A stretch of 64,000 nucleotides of DNA from Leptodactylus fallax (lineage: Eukaryota > Chordata > Amphibia > Anura > Leptodactylidae), in assembly GCA_947044405.1 (NCBI GenBank), contig CAMRHE010000068.1:2138501-2202500 (forward strand), given 5' to 3'. The notes under the pieces were generated by a model. That model did not search any database, was not told the origin of the DNA, and saw only the letters and a program-made list of their open reading frames with translations. How positions within the stretch are numbered: the first letter of the stretch is position 1; each line of letters starts with the position of its first letter. The translations under genes and the position numbers were made by a program. Below are positions 22,901 to 31,075 of the stretch, one piece after another.

Positions 22901-25900
22901 TACACAAATGCACTTTTTCTCCAATTCCACCCCATTCTGAATTTTTTTTCCAGCTTCCCAGTACATTGTACGGAATATAAATGTAACAATTTGTCCCACA
23001 AACATTAAGCTCCATATGGCTCTGAGAACGGAAAAATAAAAAAAGTTATGGGGTTTGGAAGGCGGGGAGTCAAAAATCTATATATATAGACGCATCTCAA
23101 TAAATTAGAATAGCTTTGAAACGTTTATTTACTACAGTAATTAAATTAAAAAAGTGACCTCCTATATTTTCTAGATTCTTTACACACAGAGTCTTCTATT
23201 TCAAGTGTTTTATTTCTGTAAATGTTGATTATGGATTACAGGTAATGAAAACCAAAATCTAAGAAAATTTGAATATTGTAAAAAAGTTCAGTATTGTAAA
23301 TTCAGTGTCACCTGCCAAGGTTTCCTAAGCCTTTAAATGGTCCCTCAGTCTGGTTCAGTAGGACACACAATCATGGAAGACGCTGGTTATGGATTGTATC
23401 ACTGAATTACTGAAATGAATGAACGTTTCAAAAATATTCTAATTTATTGAGATGCACCTGTAGATTTGGTATTACCACAATCGTGCCGACCTGCAGAATA
23501 CAAGCGACATGTCTTTTTGGATGCACAGAACAAAGCCTATAAGAAAATTGCACAAACACAGTTTTTCTCAAATTCTACTGCATTCTGATTTTTTTTGGGT
23601 TTCCCAGTATATCGCATGAAATATTTAATAGTAACAATAGTGTTTACAATATGTCCTGAAAAATATTAAACCCTTGTATGGCTCTGAGAACATAAAAATC
23701 TAAAAGATATGGCATTTGGAAGATAGATATTAAAAAACAAAAATGGATATACTGATCAGATCAGTACAGGATAAGTAATGTAATGTATGTACACAGAGAC
23801 TGTACCAGCAGAATAGTGAGCGCAGCTCTGGAGTATAATACTGGATGTAACTCAGGATCAGTGCAGGATAACTAATGTAATGTATGTACACAGTGACTGC
23901 ACCAGCAGAATAGTGAGCGCAGCTCTGGAGTATAATACAGGATGTAACTCAGGATCAGTACAGGATAAGTAATGTAATGTATGTACACAGTGACTGTACC
24001 AGCAGAATAGTGAGCGCAGCTCTGGAGTATAATACAGGATGTAACTCAGGATCAGTACAGGATAAGTAATGTAATGTATGTACACAGTGACTGTACCAGC
24101 AGAATAGTGAGCGCAGCTCTGGAGTATAATACAGGATGTAACTCAGGATCAGTACAGGATAAGTAATGTAATGTATGTACACAGTGACTGTACCAGCAGA
24201 ATAGTGAGCGCAGCTCTGGAGTATAATACAGGATGTAACTCAGGATCAGTACAGGATAAGTAATGTAATTTATGTACACAGTGACTGTACCAGCAGAATA
24301 GTGAGCGCAGCTCTGGAGTATAATACAGGATGTAACTCAGGATCAGTACAGGATAAGTAATGTAATATATGTACACAGTGACTGCACCAACAGAATAGTG
24401 AGCGCAGCTCTGGAGTATAATACAGGATGTAACTCAGGATCAGTACAGGATAAGTAATGTAATGTATGTACACAGTGACTGCACCAGCAGAATAGTGAGC
24501 GCAGCTCTGGAGTATAATACAGGATGTAACTCAGGATCAGTACAGGATAAGTAATGTAATGTATGTACACAGTGACTGCACCAGCAGAATAGTGAGTGCA
24601 GCTCTGGAGTATAATACAGGATGTAACTCAGGATCAGTACAGGATAAGTAATGTAATGTATGTACACAATGACTGTACCAGCAGAATAGTGAGCGCAGCT
24701 CTGCAGTATAATACAGGATGTAACTCAGGATCAGTACAAGATAAGTAATGTAATGTATGTACACAGTGACTGCACCAGCAGAATAGTGAGCGCAGCTCTG
24801 GAGTATAATACAGGATGTAACTCAGGATCAGTGCAGGATAACTAATGTAATGTATGTACACAGTGACTGTACCAGCAGAATAGTGAGCGCAGCTCTGGAG
24901 TATAATACAGGATGTAACTCAGGATCAGTACAGGATAAGTAATGTAATGTATGTACACAGTGACTGCACCAGCAGAATAGTGAGCGCAGCTCTGGAATAT
25001 AATACAGGATGTAACTCAGGATCAGTACAGGATAAGAAATGTAATGTATGTACACAGTGACTGCACCAGAAGAATAGTGAGCGCAGCTCTGGAGTATAAT
25101 ACAGGATGTAACTCAGGATCAGTACAGGATAAGTAATGTAATTTATGCACACAGTGACTGTACCAGCAGAATAGTGATCGCAGCTCTGGAGTATAATACA
25201 GGATGTAACTCAGGATCAGTACAGGATAAGTAATGTAATGTATGCACACAGTGACTGTACCAGCAGAATAGTGAGCGCAGCTCTGGAGTATAATACAGGA
25301 TGTAACTCAGGATCAGTACAAGATAAGTAATGTAATGTATGTACACAGTGACTGTACCAGCAGAATAGTGAGCGCAGCTCTGGAGTATAATACAGGATGT
25401 AACTCAGGATCAGTACAGGATAAGTAATGTAATGTATGTACACAGTGACTGCACCAGCAGAATAGTGAGCGCAGCTCTGGAGTATAATACAGGATGTAAC
25501 TCAGGATCAGTACAGGATAAGTAATGTAATGTATGTACACAGTGACTGCACCAGCAGAATAGTGAGCGCAGCTCTGGAGTATAATACAGGATATAACTCA
25601 GGATCAGTACAGGATAAGTAATGTAATGTATGTACACAGTGACTGCACCAGCAGAATAGTGAGCGCAGCTCTGGAGTATAATACAGGATGTAACTCAGGA
25701 TCAGTATGGTTTACGGAATTCTATGTAATAAAGCACAAATGAACACATTTTAACACAGGAAATATGACCATGTGACTTACCTGTGTGTATGGATATATCC
25801 CCAGGAGCTGAGCTATAGGTAAAGTGGATGATGAGAAATGATCTCCAATAAAACCAACAACCTTCTTCTTAGTACAGGAGTAATTGGGGACAACATTTCC

Positions 25901-27091
25901 AGGCCCAGATAATATCTGTAAAATACTCTTTATTGCCTTCCTGGGATCTGCACATGAGTCATATATGTGATATCCCAGGGTCATGTTCGGTAACACAGGA
26001 GGAGATTCATTGATTTCTTTGACAGCATAAAATAAAGCCAATAGATTCTTGTATTGAGAAATGACTGGACTGTAAAATTAAGGAATTGAGTGATTATAAT
26101 GCAAATATCTGATAAGTTATATTACAATTACCAAAAAAAGCAAAACCTACTAAAATAAAAGGGATTGTCCACTTTCAAACCAATAATGAGAGACAAATGT
26201 TATTGTTTGTATAATAAAAAGTTGCACAATTTTCCAATATACTTTCTGTATTGATTCCTCTCGGATTTCTACAGTAGATCTCTGCTTGCTGTCGTTTTGT
26301 TACTCCCAGTGGATAAAAATCAGTCCATGGTCATGTGATGAACACACAGGTGCATGATATGTCCATGGACTGATTTTTATCTGCTGGTACAATGATATGG
26401 ATCTGAAGGTGGACAATCCCTTTAAACTTAGAACGCTGCAGAGCAAACAGTGAATTCCATAAAAGTTCCATCACATTGCCGATAAGGCAGTGAAATTACT
26501 TCCCATGCTGGTGGTCACTCGCAGATTCTTATAGCCTTGCCTGTCAGTGTCAGTTCCTCTCATGTGCTTTTAATATAAAGCTTTTTCACATTTTTATACA
26601 CCTTTCCTATCCTAGGACCACTATTTTAGTATAAATACCATTATCTAGGACAATATCACAGCAAGAAGCCATGTGTGTTACATGGACAACAATAATCCAT
26701 AATTCCATGTCTGCTCACAGGACGATGCTGCAGTTTTCTGTAGGGTTTCATCACTTATACTGCAGAACCTGAAGCAGCTCCTGGTTCACATTCTGCAGTT
26801 CTTAGACAATAATAATGTGATACATGACAGTCCCCTCCAGCAGATTCAGCCCTGGTACCTGATATCATCTTCTGACACTTACCTAAAACAGAGCAAGTCA
26901 GCTGGAGGTTTCTCATAATGTGTAAAACTGAAGACACTGACAACTCCTCCGATCATAATGTCGCCATCCTGTACATATTCATATTCTTGCACCATTCCTT
27001 GAATCTTTAGCCTACAGGCTGGTGCTGGAGTCTGACTTGTGAATATACAAGGTGTCACACACAGGAATAACACACAGAGCAGAGTTTTCAT
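7039..27091 (-). CDS. V2R gene 2, complete, six exons (858 aa)
   Basis: This is a vomeronasal type-2 receptor (family C GPCR) predicted to sit in the plasma membrane of vomeronasal sensory neurons. Exons in transcript order are 26883-27091, 25781-26069, 12283-13086, 10429-10659, 8570-8693 and 7039-7958. They sum to 2577 nt with no internal stop. The order is signal peptide (MKTLLCVLFLCVTPC), ANF-receptor ligand domain (exons 1-4), NCD3G nine-cysteine domain (exon 5 and the start of exon 6), then seven membrane segments ending in PKCYIILF. The start was chosen because a signal peptide follows it. An in-frame ATG at 27218-27220 would add 43 residues. Intron 2 is 12.7 kb, against 2.3-2.7 kb in genes 3 and 4, because it contains a Ty3/Gypsy element. 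Confidence 0.93.
7959..8569. other. V2R gene 2 intron 5
   Basis: No gene is seen. It holds the uninterrupted target gggag (8255-8259) of the solo LTR found in gene 4. The sequence is collinear with intron 5 of genes 3 and 4. Confidence 0.6.
8570..8693 (-). CDS. V2R gene 2 exon 5 (NCD3G, 124 nt)
   Basis: The classic 124-nt family C exon. It encodes IPWSRCSARCSPGYKKVA and LCCYDCAPCSDGEVSNRS, with six cysteines. Donor GTAGAC and acceptor CAG|ATC. The final G joins AT of exon 6 to give Asp. Confidence 0.95.
8694..10428. other. V2R gene 2 intron 4
   Basis: No gene is seen. A dispersed repeat at about 9040-9400 (core cagcaccgtacattgtatat) recurs in the same intron of genes 3 and 4. About 450 bp present in genes 3 and 4 (35300-35725 and 52300-52745) are missing here at about 8930. 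Confidence 0.6.
9040..9400 (+). repeat. Dispersed repeat in V2R intron 4, gene 2 copy
   Basis: Contains cttaccaagtacagcaccgt and a run resembling gaagctcagccctatttata, seen again at about 35850-36210 and 52795-53140. It resembles an abundant interspersed amphibian repeat. The family was not identified. Confidence 0.5.
10429..10659 (-). CDS. V2R gene 2 exon 4
   Basis: 231 nt, phase 0 on both sides. It starts VRKYIEELKCPDESG and ends QNITWKNEKNE before donor GTGAGC. This is the C-terminal strand region of the ligand domain that precedes NCD3G. Confidence 0.88.
10660..11453. other. V2R gene 2 intron 3, proximal part
   Basis: No gene is seen. A dispersed repeat at about 11100-11360 (core cctcacctctcctgggcatc) recurs at 37740-37990 and 54190-54440 in genes 3 and 4. 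It was therefore present before duplication. Confidence 0.55.
11459..12111 (-). mobile_element. Solo LTR, family A (copy 2)
   Basis: The 653-bp segment TGTTAGGG...GTTACA is flanked by perfect 5-bp duplications ATACA (11454-11458 and 12112-12116). It is the reverse complement, with divergence, of the LTR at 5640-6248. The intact target is visible in gene 3 at about 38085-38105. It lies in intron 3 of gene 2. Confidence 0.9.
12283..13086 (-). CDS. V2R gene 2 exon 3 (ligand-binding core)
   Basis: 804 nt, 268 codons, phase 0. It starts ISYGATDISLNDRELFP and contains HFGWTWVGIIAPDDD, SSAQIIIICGPYS and the end DQIYQHRHK before donor GTAAAT. Confidence 0.94.
13365..14486 (-). repeat. 3' LTR of the Gypsy element
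   Basis: 1122 bp, TG...CA termini on the minus strand. It differs from the 5' LTR by about nine substitutions and no indel. Confidence 0.97.
14487..14501 (-). other. Polypurine tract of the Gypsy element
   Basis: GAAAGAGGGGGAGTA on the minus strand directly abuts the 3' LTR, where plus-strand DNA synthesis is primed in LTR retroelements. Confidence 0.8.
14502..15068 (-). other. Gypsy element, region between pol and polypurine tract
   Basis: 567 bp with no long open frame and no envelope-like signal or fusion segment that I can see. Confidence 0.6.
15069..16247 (-). CDS. pol: Gypsy pol, C-terminal part: integrase core
   Basis: This continues pol in the same frame after the TGA at 16248-16250. 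It carries the D,D(35)E transposition triad: Asp at 16182-16184, Asp in LTDRGSAF at 16005-16007 and Glu in CEKAN at 15897-15899. A GPY/F-like module follows (DPFWEKEPYSVISIPYPES ... VHRN). The tail ends RRSERTTKGIPPTRYSD and no chromodomain is visible. The enzyme would insert element cDNA into host DNA. Because of the upstream stop it can only be made by readthrough, so this copy is probably inactive for integration. Confidence 0.93.
   Translation of the reverse strand, partial: RDQKAPLHPIKTQKPCEIVALDHVKLGPTRSGYSYALTMVDHYSKFLVIVPVRDLTARTTAETFYAEFVRHYGCPEHILTDRGSAFESQLFRELCQFQDCKKLRTTAYHPQGNGMCEKANQVIIGMLRTAAVTPGVEWPERIKDLAYIYNNTPQTSTGYAPFYLMFGRQGQLPSDLTLGVKVPDTINPLPITDWVVEHRRRMEEAKEIVETRMDEVRRRQQEDYNHHAHAAPLKVGDRVWLRNNHRNGKLDPFWEKEPYSVISIPYPESDVYEISKPGRQPQVVHRNRLKLCLKEGLPTEVPPAETTSTEILSPSEAKERPPTLTELMWAPKLLPFSCYPPIALVQENPSTDDLIDFSDSVPDSNLVPLRRSERTTKGIPPTRYSDAMAVLG
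16248..19133 (-). CDS. pol: Gypsy pol, N-terminal part: protease, reverse transcriptase, RNase H, integrase zinc finger
   Basis: The 961-codon stretch is open from about 19133 and lacks its own ATG; the first codon shown is GTG. It overlaps the end of gag in the -1 frame. Domains in order are aspartic protease (LVDTGSQVT, about residue 54), reverse transcriptase (RFCVDYRKLN, LDLTSGYWQV, YLDD at about 508-511), and RNase H with Asp in YTDAS (665), Glu in KLEL (709) and Asp in YTDNN (735). The integrase HHCC zinc finger follows (H...H, CRECPAC). TGA at 16248-16250 ends it between zinc finger and integrase core. The domain order and YLDD box are those of Ty3/Gypsy elements. Confidence 0.96.
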   Translation of the reverse strand: MFSVKRATPEAAGRPSGGKKKGPGESSVPLSRFVSACPHITIRVNGVPLTALVDTGSQVTTLRKQVFLEHWDLGVLNRTPDTWINLCASNGQPIPQQGYWEPTIQIGDLKLPRQGVIVTDVEDDRFAVVILGMNVLRHCFAEVLDALHASLLTASPSDQQTIQRAIRVLNAQHKFANKQGEIGRVRIQDTRPVTLQPGTETMVWCRARPGIENQDYEALLQPIQVDGQPLVMAARSLVTVSNGRVPVRLVNLGDAPVNLHKFHSVALLHRLAPEDILSGDSTATQRSTQAAENIQNGATKSWWDELNVGDANTPIEHINGVRNVAKRYQQAFSKHPLDFGKTTTIQHRILTGDHHPIKERHRPIPPAMYQPVKKLIQEMRDADVIRESNSPWAAQLVLVKKKDGTLRFCVDYRKLNNVMHKDAYPLPRIEESLTALGSATCFSTLDLTSGYWQVPMAPEDREKTAFTTPMGLFEFNSMPFGLCNAPATFQRLMERCLGHENFQSVLLYLDDVIVFSRTYQEHLRHLSEVFKVLIQHGLKVKPSKCYLLKPQVHYLGHVVSAQGVQPDPEKITAVQNWRRPTTVKEVRSFLGFAGYYRRFIPHFAQVAEPLNKLLRGCPRENYNRKLPVDWRARQEEAFQALKALLTQPPILAYPDYSQPFRLYTDASHQGLGAVLSQVQGNKERVIAYASRSLRGAEKNDQNYSSFKLELLALVWAVTEKFKDYLAATPFTVYTDNNPLAHLDTARLGALEQRWASRLANYKFSVKYRSGKSNANANALSRLPVGEEPPREDIWEEVEMPPFYKFAQQVAIGVPVEGESLAKTAAESLQEPSLWKTFQEESRVLGELSDFLLTGRIPTRVKRGLHDVELKRLWRQRKRLFVQRGLLHRNTLDPVTGERLHQILVPRRDAQMILEAYHDRSGHFGVQKTEATICRRFYWVGMRSDIESWCRECPACSITKEG
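19001..20089 (-). CDS. gag: Gypsy gag (362 aa, CCHC zinc knuckle)
   Basis: The start is ATG at 20087-20089 (MTEQSD). The central part resembles Gypsy capsid (ALSLQEAFRAV, DRFIEGAGTTLLQSQL). A nucleocapsid knuckle CTYCHRYGHTRPQC of the form C-x2-C-x4-H-x4-C lies near the C-terminus. The last 133 nt overlap pol in another frame. The product would assemble the particle in which the RNA is reverse transcribed. The frame is intact. Confidence 0.93.
   Translation of the reverse strand: MTEQSDIVPSVSSDPAVPMASSLPFSMPFYPGAPWLPRYKGEAHTLRDFREKMLSLFQFYPLNTEQQIQILLGQLEGAAAREVKSWPASDKRTPGQILDKLQVNFDVRSVSEVKMRFFSRRQLPGETLRDYALSLQEAFRAVVQVDPRENVDSDKILLDRFIEGAGTTLLQSQLRMLAAQHPSITFADFKALAIQVLGQEQPQPSPVICVPSPGPSTSIAPVVLPLPLGTSPAAQTAQTTPADTRDDLLARVDHLTRAMEQITVRLDRLTQPSSSSSDPLRSLNISPESPPRRPSSVKPPQSERPYCTYCHRYGHTRPQCFQLNGPPPRQRAAPQEERRRAQVNLQCHCHASSQPAHTSQSG
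19118..19124 (-). promoter_or_regulatory. Candidate -1 frameshift heptamer for gag-pol
   Basis: GTTAAAC is read G TTA AAC in the gag frame and GTT AAA C after a -1 shift, which is exactly the pol frame. It lies inside the gag-pol overlap. The same heptamer is a known slippery site in equine arteritis virus. Use here is inferred. Confidence 0.5.
20090..20828 (-). other. Gypsy 5' untranslated leader
   Basis: Leader between primer-binding site and gag ATG. It is rich in CpG compared with the surrounding introns. No ORF is supported. Confidence 0.7.
20829..20846 (-). other. Primer-binding site of the Gypsy element
   Basis: TGGCGTCACGAACAGGAT begins with TGG, complementary to a tRNA CCA end, 8 nt after the 5' LTR. 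It resembles but does not equal a tRNA-Lys primer site. The tRNA is not assigned. Confidence 0.7.
20855..21976 (-). repeat. 5' LTR of the Gypsy element
   Basis: 1122 bp, same length and termini as the 3' LTR. It should contain the promoter, but I could not place a TATA box with confidence. Confidence 0.97.
21981..23086. repeat. V2R gene 2 intron 2: dispersed AT-rich repeats
   Basis: No gene is seen. The stretch 22170-22490 recurs at 39180-39500 in gene 3. An AT-rich interspersed repeat (22480-23080, with cattaggtatccctgtgtc) recurs at about 40480-40920 and 56330-56890. Short A and T runs and repeated tgaaaaaagc-type words are typical of it. Confidence 0.6.
23087..23460. mobile_element. Tc1/mariner-type MITE (374 bp)
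   Basis: Terminal inverted repeats are gcatctcaataaattagaat on the left and attctaatttattgagatgc on the right. TA duplications flank the element (23085-23086 and 23461-23462). The empty site is preserved in gene 4 at about 56596-56625. No transposase is encoded. Confidence 0.88.
23757..25706. repeat. 97-bp minisatellite, array 2 (about 20 copies)
   Basis: Same unit as array 1. This is the longest of the four arrays, in intron 2 of gene 2, and ends exactly 75 bp from exon 2. Minus-strand open frames of about 75 codons are a side effect of the period. Confidence 0.97.
25781..26069 (-). CDS. V2R gene 2 exon 2
   Basis: 289 nt, donor GTAAGT, phase 2 to 0. Encodes LALFYAVKEINESPP, GYHIYDSCADPRKAIKS and GFIGDHFSSSTLPIAQLLG. 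Confidence 0.94.
26158..26423. mobile_element. TIR MITE in V2R gene 2 intron 1
   Basis: Inverted ends aaagggattgtccacttt and aaggtggacaatcccttt bound 266 bp with no coding capacity. Inside it, the stretch cagtccatgg...ccatggactg forms a further hairpin around 26320-26380. A half copy lies at 2992-3105. Confidence 0.8.
26424..26882. other. V2R gene 2 intron 1, exon-1-proximal part
   Basis: No gene is seen. The stretch from about 26630 to exon 1 is well conserved with the same region of genes 1, 3 and 4 (for example 42155-42412). Confidence 0.6.
26883..27091 (-). CDS. V2R gene 2 exon 1
   Basis: 209 nt from ATG at 27089-27091, encoding signal peptide MKTLLCVLFLCVTPC and PACRLKIQGMVQEYEYVQDG. 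Donor AG|GTAAGT. Confidence 0.92.
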
Positions 27092-27255
27092 GGAAAAAGA
27101 TTTTTTTGAAGATGAATATAATATTATGAAATATAAAGTAAGACATTCTACAATAAGGAGGAAGAACCCCGGACTCTCAGCATTCAGTAATATAGTGACA
27201 GGCAGTAACTTCTGCAGCATCTTAATGTCAGTGCCGACTGAGCAAATCCACCCAG

Positions 27256-27265
27256 CTTATATATA
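27256..27265 (-). promoter_or_regulatory. Candidate TATA box, V2R gene 2
   Basis: TATATATAAG on the minus strand, 165 nt upstream of the signal-peptide ATG and 36 nt upstream of the in-frame ATG at 27220. Conserved in position in all four genes. Confidence 0.55.
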
Positions 27266-27539
27266 CAGTCCTGCTTACTATAATACAAGGTCTCATATGT
27301 GCCTGGCAGTAAATTTATTCTTCACTTATACAAAATTAGCTTAATAGAAAAAAAGAAAACTCATTTTCACCTTGCCATTTATTTCATGGTATCTAAATAC
27401 ATTACTAGTGATAGAGACAACTGTTTCAGATTGAACCAGATTCAACTCAAATTTTTAAAAGTTTCAGGCTTGAGCTAAACCCCAAACATTTGTGTTTTGT
27501 CACCCATAAAACACTATGATACTCTATAATAAGTATAAA

Positions 27540-28545
27540 AAGTGGAGGCCCAGGAAAGGTGAGTAAACATAACAAACTGAGCTGTAAAATGTCTTTAAAA
27601 AGACAGGACTGAGGACAGGGTAATGGGGGAGGAGGAAACACCCCTGTGACTATCACAACATCCACCACTGCAAGTAACAATAAGAATGTGGTTGACAACA
27701 GCAATTCTACTTCTGGTGTTGGCTCCTCCAGTAGCCACAGGGTTGTTGTAGAATGACAATTAAATGTTTGATTACTTGGCTTGCTCAACTCAGTCAAAGC
27801 ATTATATACATTTGTGCTAAAAAGTTTACATACCCTGGTGGATTTTTTGCTTTTTTTGGCCTTTTTTCAGAGAATATGAATGATAACACAAAAACTTTTT
27901 CTCCACTCATGGTTAGTGGTTGGTTGAAGGCTCATCAGGTAAGAATGTCCTTCTGAAGCACTTTGAGGAGGCCACCAAATTTTCTCTACAGTGACAACTG
28001 CAGCATCAGTTAAGTCATCCCTTTAATATATATTTTACAGAAGCACTTACACTCAGACAATAAAGGATGGAAGAAGAAGAACATCTTCTGCTTCTTGGTC
28101 ACCATGACCACTATGTAATTGTTGGGGAATCACAAAAACCATCTTACATGCAATAAAAACTTGAGATGATGAACAACTGGGTCTGGGACATAGTGAAGGA
28201 CCTGAGACTCCAAGACTTGAGGACAAAGAAGAGGAGGAAGAGTTTTCTTTGGATGCAGAGGGTGCACTGTAATTTCACAGCAAGGGTATGAGGCTGACCC
28301 TACCTTGTTAGGCCAAGACCAACCTTGGCCCCTGAGTTATTGATTATATAGTGACCAGCATATCGATAAAATTGGCCTATAATCTGGATAGTCTGTATTC
28401 CCAGCTTGTCATAGCTTTTAGGGAGACCATTGCCAGCGCTAGCCACATTGTCTGCCAGGAGGCCTCCGTGCGCTCCTATTGCTCCTCCTCTTTCAGTCTG
28501 CCCCCCACCAACTCAGCCAGCATCACGATTACAATTGGCAAAGGT
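27540..28545 (+). mobile_element. Decayed hAT-like transposon, copy 2
   Basis: Collinear with copy 1 at the start (aggaaacacccctgtgacta) and with copies 3 and 4 at its end (ccagcatcacgattacaat). The middle is deleted and interrupted by a Tc1-like fragment. No intact frame remains. Confidence 0.55.
27805..27935 (+). mobile_element. Tc1-like transposon end fragment
   Basis: Contains aaaagtttacataccctgg and gaatatgaatgataacacaa followed by actcatggttagtggttgg. These words are typical of one end of Tc1-like elements in fish and frogs. The other end is not seen. Confidence 0.55.
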
Positions 28546-28578
28546 ACAGTTCCGCAGCCCAGATGGAGGGAACTGGAG

Positions 28579-29047
28579 GATGGGAGCAGTAGTGGTGTAT
28601 GACGTGCCACCAGCTAGGCTGAGCACACTCAACCACATTCCCCAGCTCTACTCCTAAGCTGGACACCGATGAAGGGGGTCCTGGAGCACTACCTGATGGT
28701 GGTAGTAGTTTCCCCCTGGGCGCTTCCAGTTGGAGAGGGGACCTCTCTACTCTGAGCTGGTGTGATGGAAGTCAGAAGGGCCCTGAGGGTAAGGCAGGAA
28801 CAACTCAGGAAGGAAGTGGTACAGTTGAAACAGGGTGGTACTTTACTCAGCAACTGAATAGCAATAAAACAAGCAGCTTCCAAATGGGGGTTGAAGTCCT
28901 CCAGTATTCAACTTCCCAGCATTGGTCTTGGGAGGATGCCCAGCGATGTTAAGGCTCTAGTGCTGTACTTTACTCCAACTCTAACTCCTCGCCTCTGCCT
29001 CCTCCAACAACAGATACTGAGGGCTGTAATCCAGGGTAGTCATGACA
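28579..29047 (-). repeat. LTR-like repeat, family B (copy 1)
   Basis: 469 bp almost collinear with 62721-63192. On the minus strand it starts TGTCATGACTACCC. Copy 2 precedes the cold-shock-domain ORF, which suggests that family B is the LTR or leader of that element. The downstream sequences differ between the two copies. Confidence 0.6.
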
Positions 29048-29109
29048 GGGGTCTGGAGATTTCAACCATGTCTCTCCATCATCTACACTGCCCAGCTTCA
29101 CACAGTATG

Positions 29110-31070
29110 TAACCTGCCACACAAGAGACAACAAAAAATTGGGCTTGTTCTTTGCCAATGCGAGGGAGGCATATAACTCATCAGCCCTACCTCCCCTGGA
29201 AAGATCGGATCACAACCTGGTGCATCTTCGACCTGTGTAAAAGCCACTTGTACGTAGAGAACCAGCTGTCATCCGTACAGTGAGAATATGGTCCGAGGAG
29301 AGTGATGAGGCTCTGAGGAATTGCTTTGACACAACCACTTGGGAAGTGCTGCAGGATTCCTATGGTGAAGACATGGAAAGACTCACACACCACAGTACCG
29401 GGAGGGTAAATCCAATTATAAGAGAAAAATGGAACAGCAAATGAAAAGCAAAAACATAAGGGCAGTCTGGAAAGGTCTTAAGTCAATTTCTGGTCACAGA
29501 CAGCCTGTCTCAAAGGTTAAAGGAGATGCTAATTGGCTTAACGAACTAAATCTATTCTTCAATAGATTTGATCACACACCAGCTCCTCCCACCCCAGCAT
29601 GTCATTCAATCCTCTCTCCCACACTGACCTCACCTCCTACTGTTAATTCTCACTAGACCAGTAAATCCAGTCTGACCTTCACACGTGCCCAGATGAGAAA
29701 GCAAATAAAAAAAAATCAAGGCTGGGAAAGCCTCAGGACCAGATGGCATCAGTGCAAGGCTAATTAAGACTTGTGGGTACCAGCTGTGTGGTATAATACA
29801 TATATGTTTAATATGAGCCTGAAGCTGGGAATGGTACCACAACTGTGGAAATCATCTTGTGTGGTACCAGTTCCAAAGACACCTCATCCGATGGACCTTA
29901 ACGACTACAGACCAGTAGCATTGACATCCCAACTGATGAATATCTTAGAGAAATTGGTTCTCACACATCTGTGCCCTCTAATGGGCTCGGCTATGGGCCC
30001 TCTCCAGTTTTCTTATAGGCCAGGCATTGGGGTGGATGATGCCATCATCCACCTTCTGCAAAGAGCTCTTTCTCACCTGGAGAAACCAGGGAACACTGAG
30101 AGAATAATGTTCTTTGATTTCTCCAGCGCTTTTAACACCATACAGCTGGGGTTACTGAGAGACAAGCTGGCCCTTGTTGGAGTGGACCACCACCTCTCCA
30201 ACCGGATCCTAGAATACATCACAAACTGACCTCAGTATGCGAGAGCCCAGGTTTTGTTAGACACCATGATCTATAATACGGGGGCACCTCTTGCCCCTTT
30301 CCTTTTAACACTGTACACTGCAGATTTTAGGTGCACTCATCTAGCTGCTACCTACAGAAGTATTCTGATGACTCTGCAATAGTAGGTCTCATCACAGATG
30401 ATGATGACAGGGAGTACAGAGAATTGAACTGGGATTTTGTGGACTGGTGCCAGCGGAACCACCTTAAGATTAATGCTGGGAAGACCAAGGAGATGGTGGT
30501 GGACTTTGGTAAGTGCAGATACCCTCCTAAACCAGTGGACATTCAGTAGACCGGCATCAAGATTGTCAAGACCTATAAGTACCTGGGGGTGCTCCTCAAT
30601 AATAAGTTGGACTAGGCAGATCACCTGGATGCACTGTACAGGAAGGGCCACAGCAGGCTCTACCTGCTTAGGAGGCTGAGAGCCTTTGGAGTCCAGGGGC
30701 ACTTCTTAGGGCCTTTTTCAACTCTGTAGTGGCATCAGCTATCTTCGGAGTGGGGAGCAGTATATCAACCAGGGATAGGAATAGACTCGACAAGCTGATT
30801 AGAAGGGCCAGCTCTGTCATTGGGAGCCCCCTGGACCCACTGCAGGTGGTGGGTGACAGAAGGATACTGTCCATGGTGAGCTCCATGCTGGAGAATAAGT
30901 CCCATCCCATGCATGAGACTGTGATAGCGCTGGGCAGTACTGTCAGTGACTGACTGCTTCACCCTAAGTGTGAGAAGGAGCGCTATCGGAAGTCTTTCCT
31001 CCCCGCTGCGGTTAGGCTGTACAACCAACACGGAGCTAAGTGGAGATCATTCCATACAGAGAACTGAAAG
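29110..31070 (+). pseudogene. L2/CR1-type LINE relic (reverse transcriptase)
   Basis: Plus-strand frames, broken by stops and shifts, show the linker MEQQMKSKNIRAVWKGLKSI (29429). The RT core follows: VVPVPKTPHPMDLNDYRPVA, QFSYRPGIGVDDAI and FFDFSSAFNTIQ (29771-30229). Then come YSDDSAIVGL (about 30360) and LKINAGKTKEMVVDF (30460), with a C-terminal RLYNQH-like end near 31020. FxDFSSAF and SDD are RT boxes. The endonuclease part is lost or unrecognisable and the element is dead. Clade assignment within L2/CR1/Rex is tentative. Confidence 0.85.
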
Positions 31071-31075
31071 ATCTT

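Noticed and set aside
1476..25706. CRISPR-like regular repeats
   Set aside because: Units are tandem with no unique spacers, in a eukaryotic intron, so this is a minisatellite.
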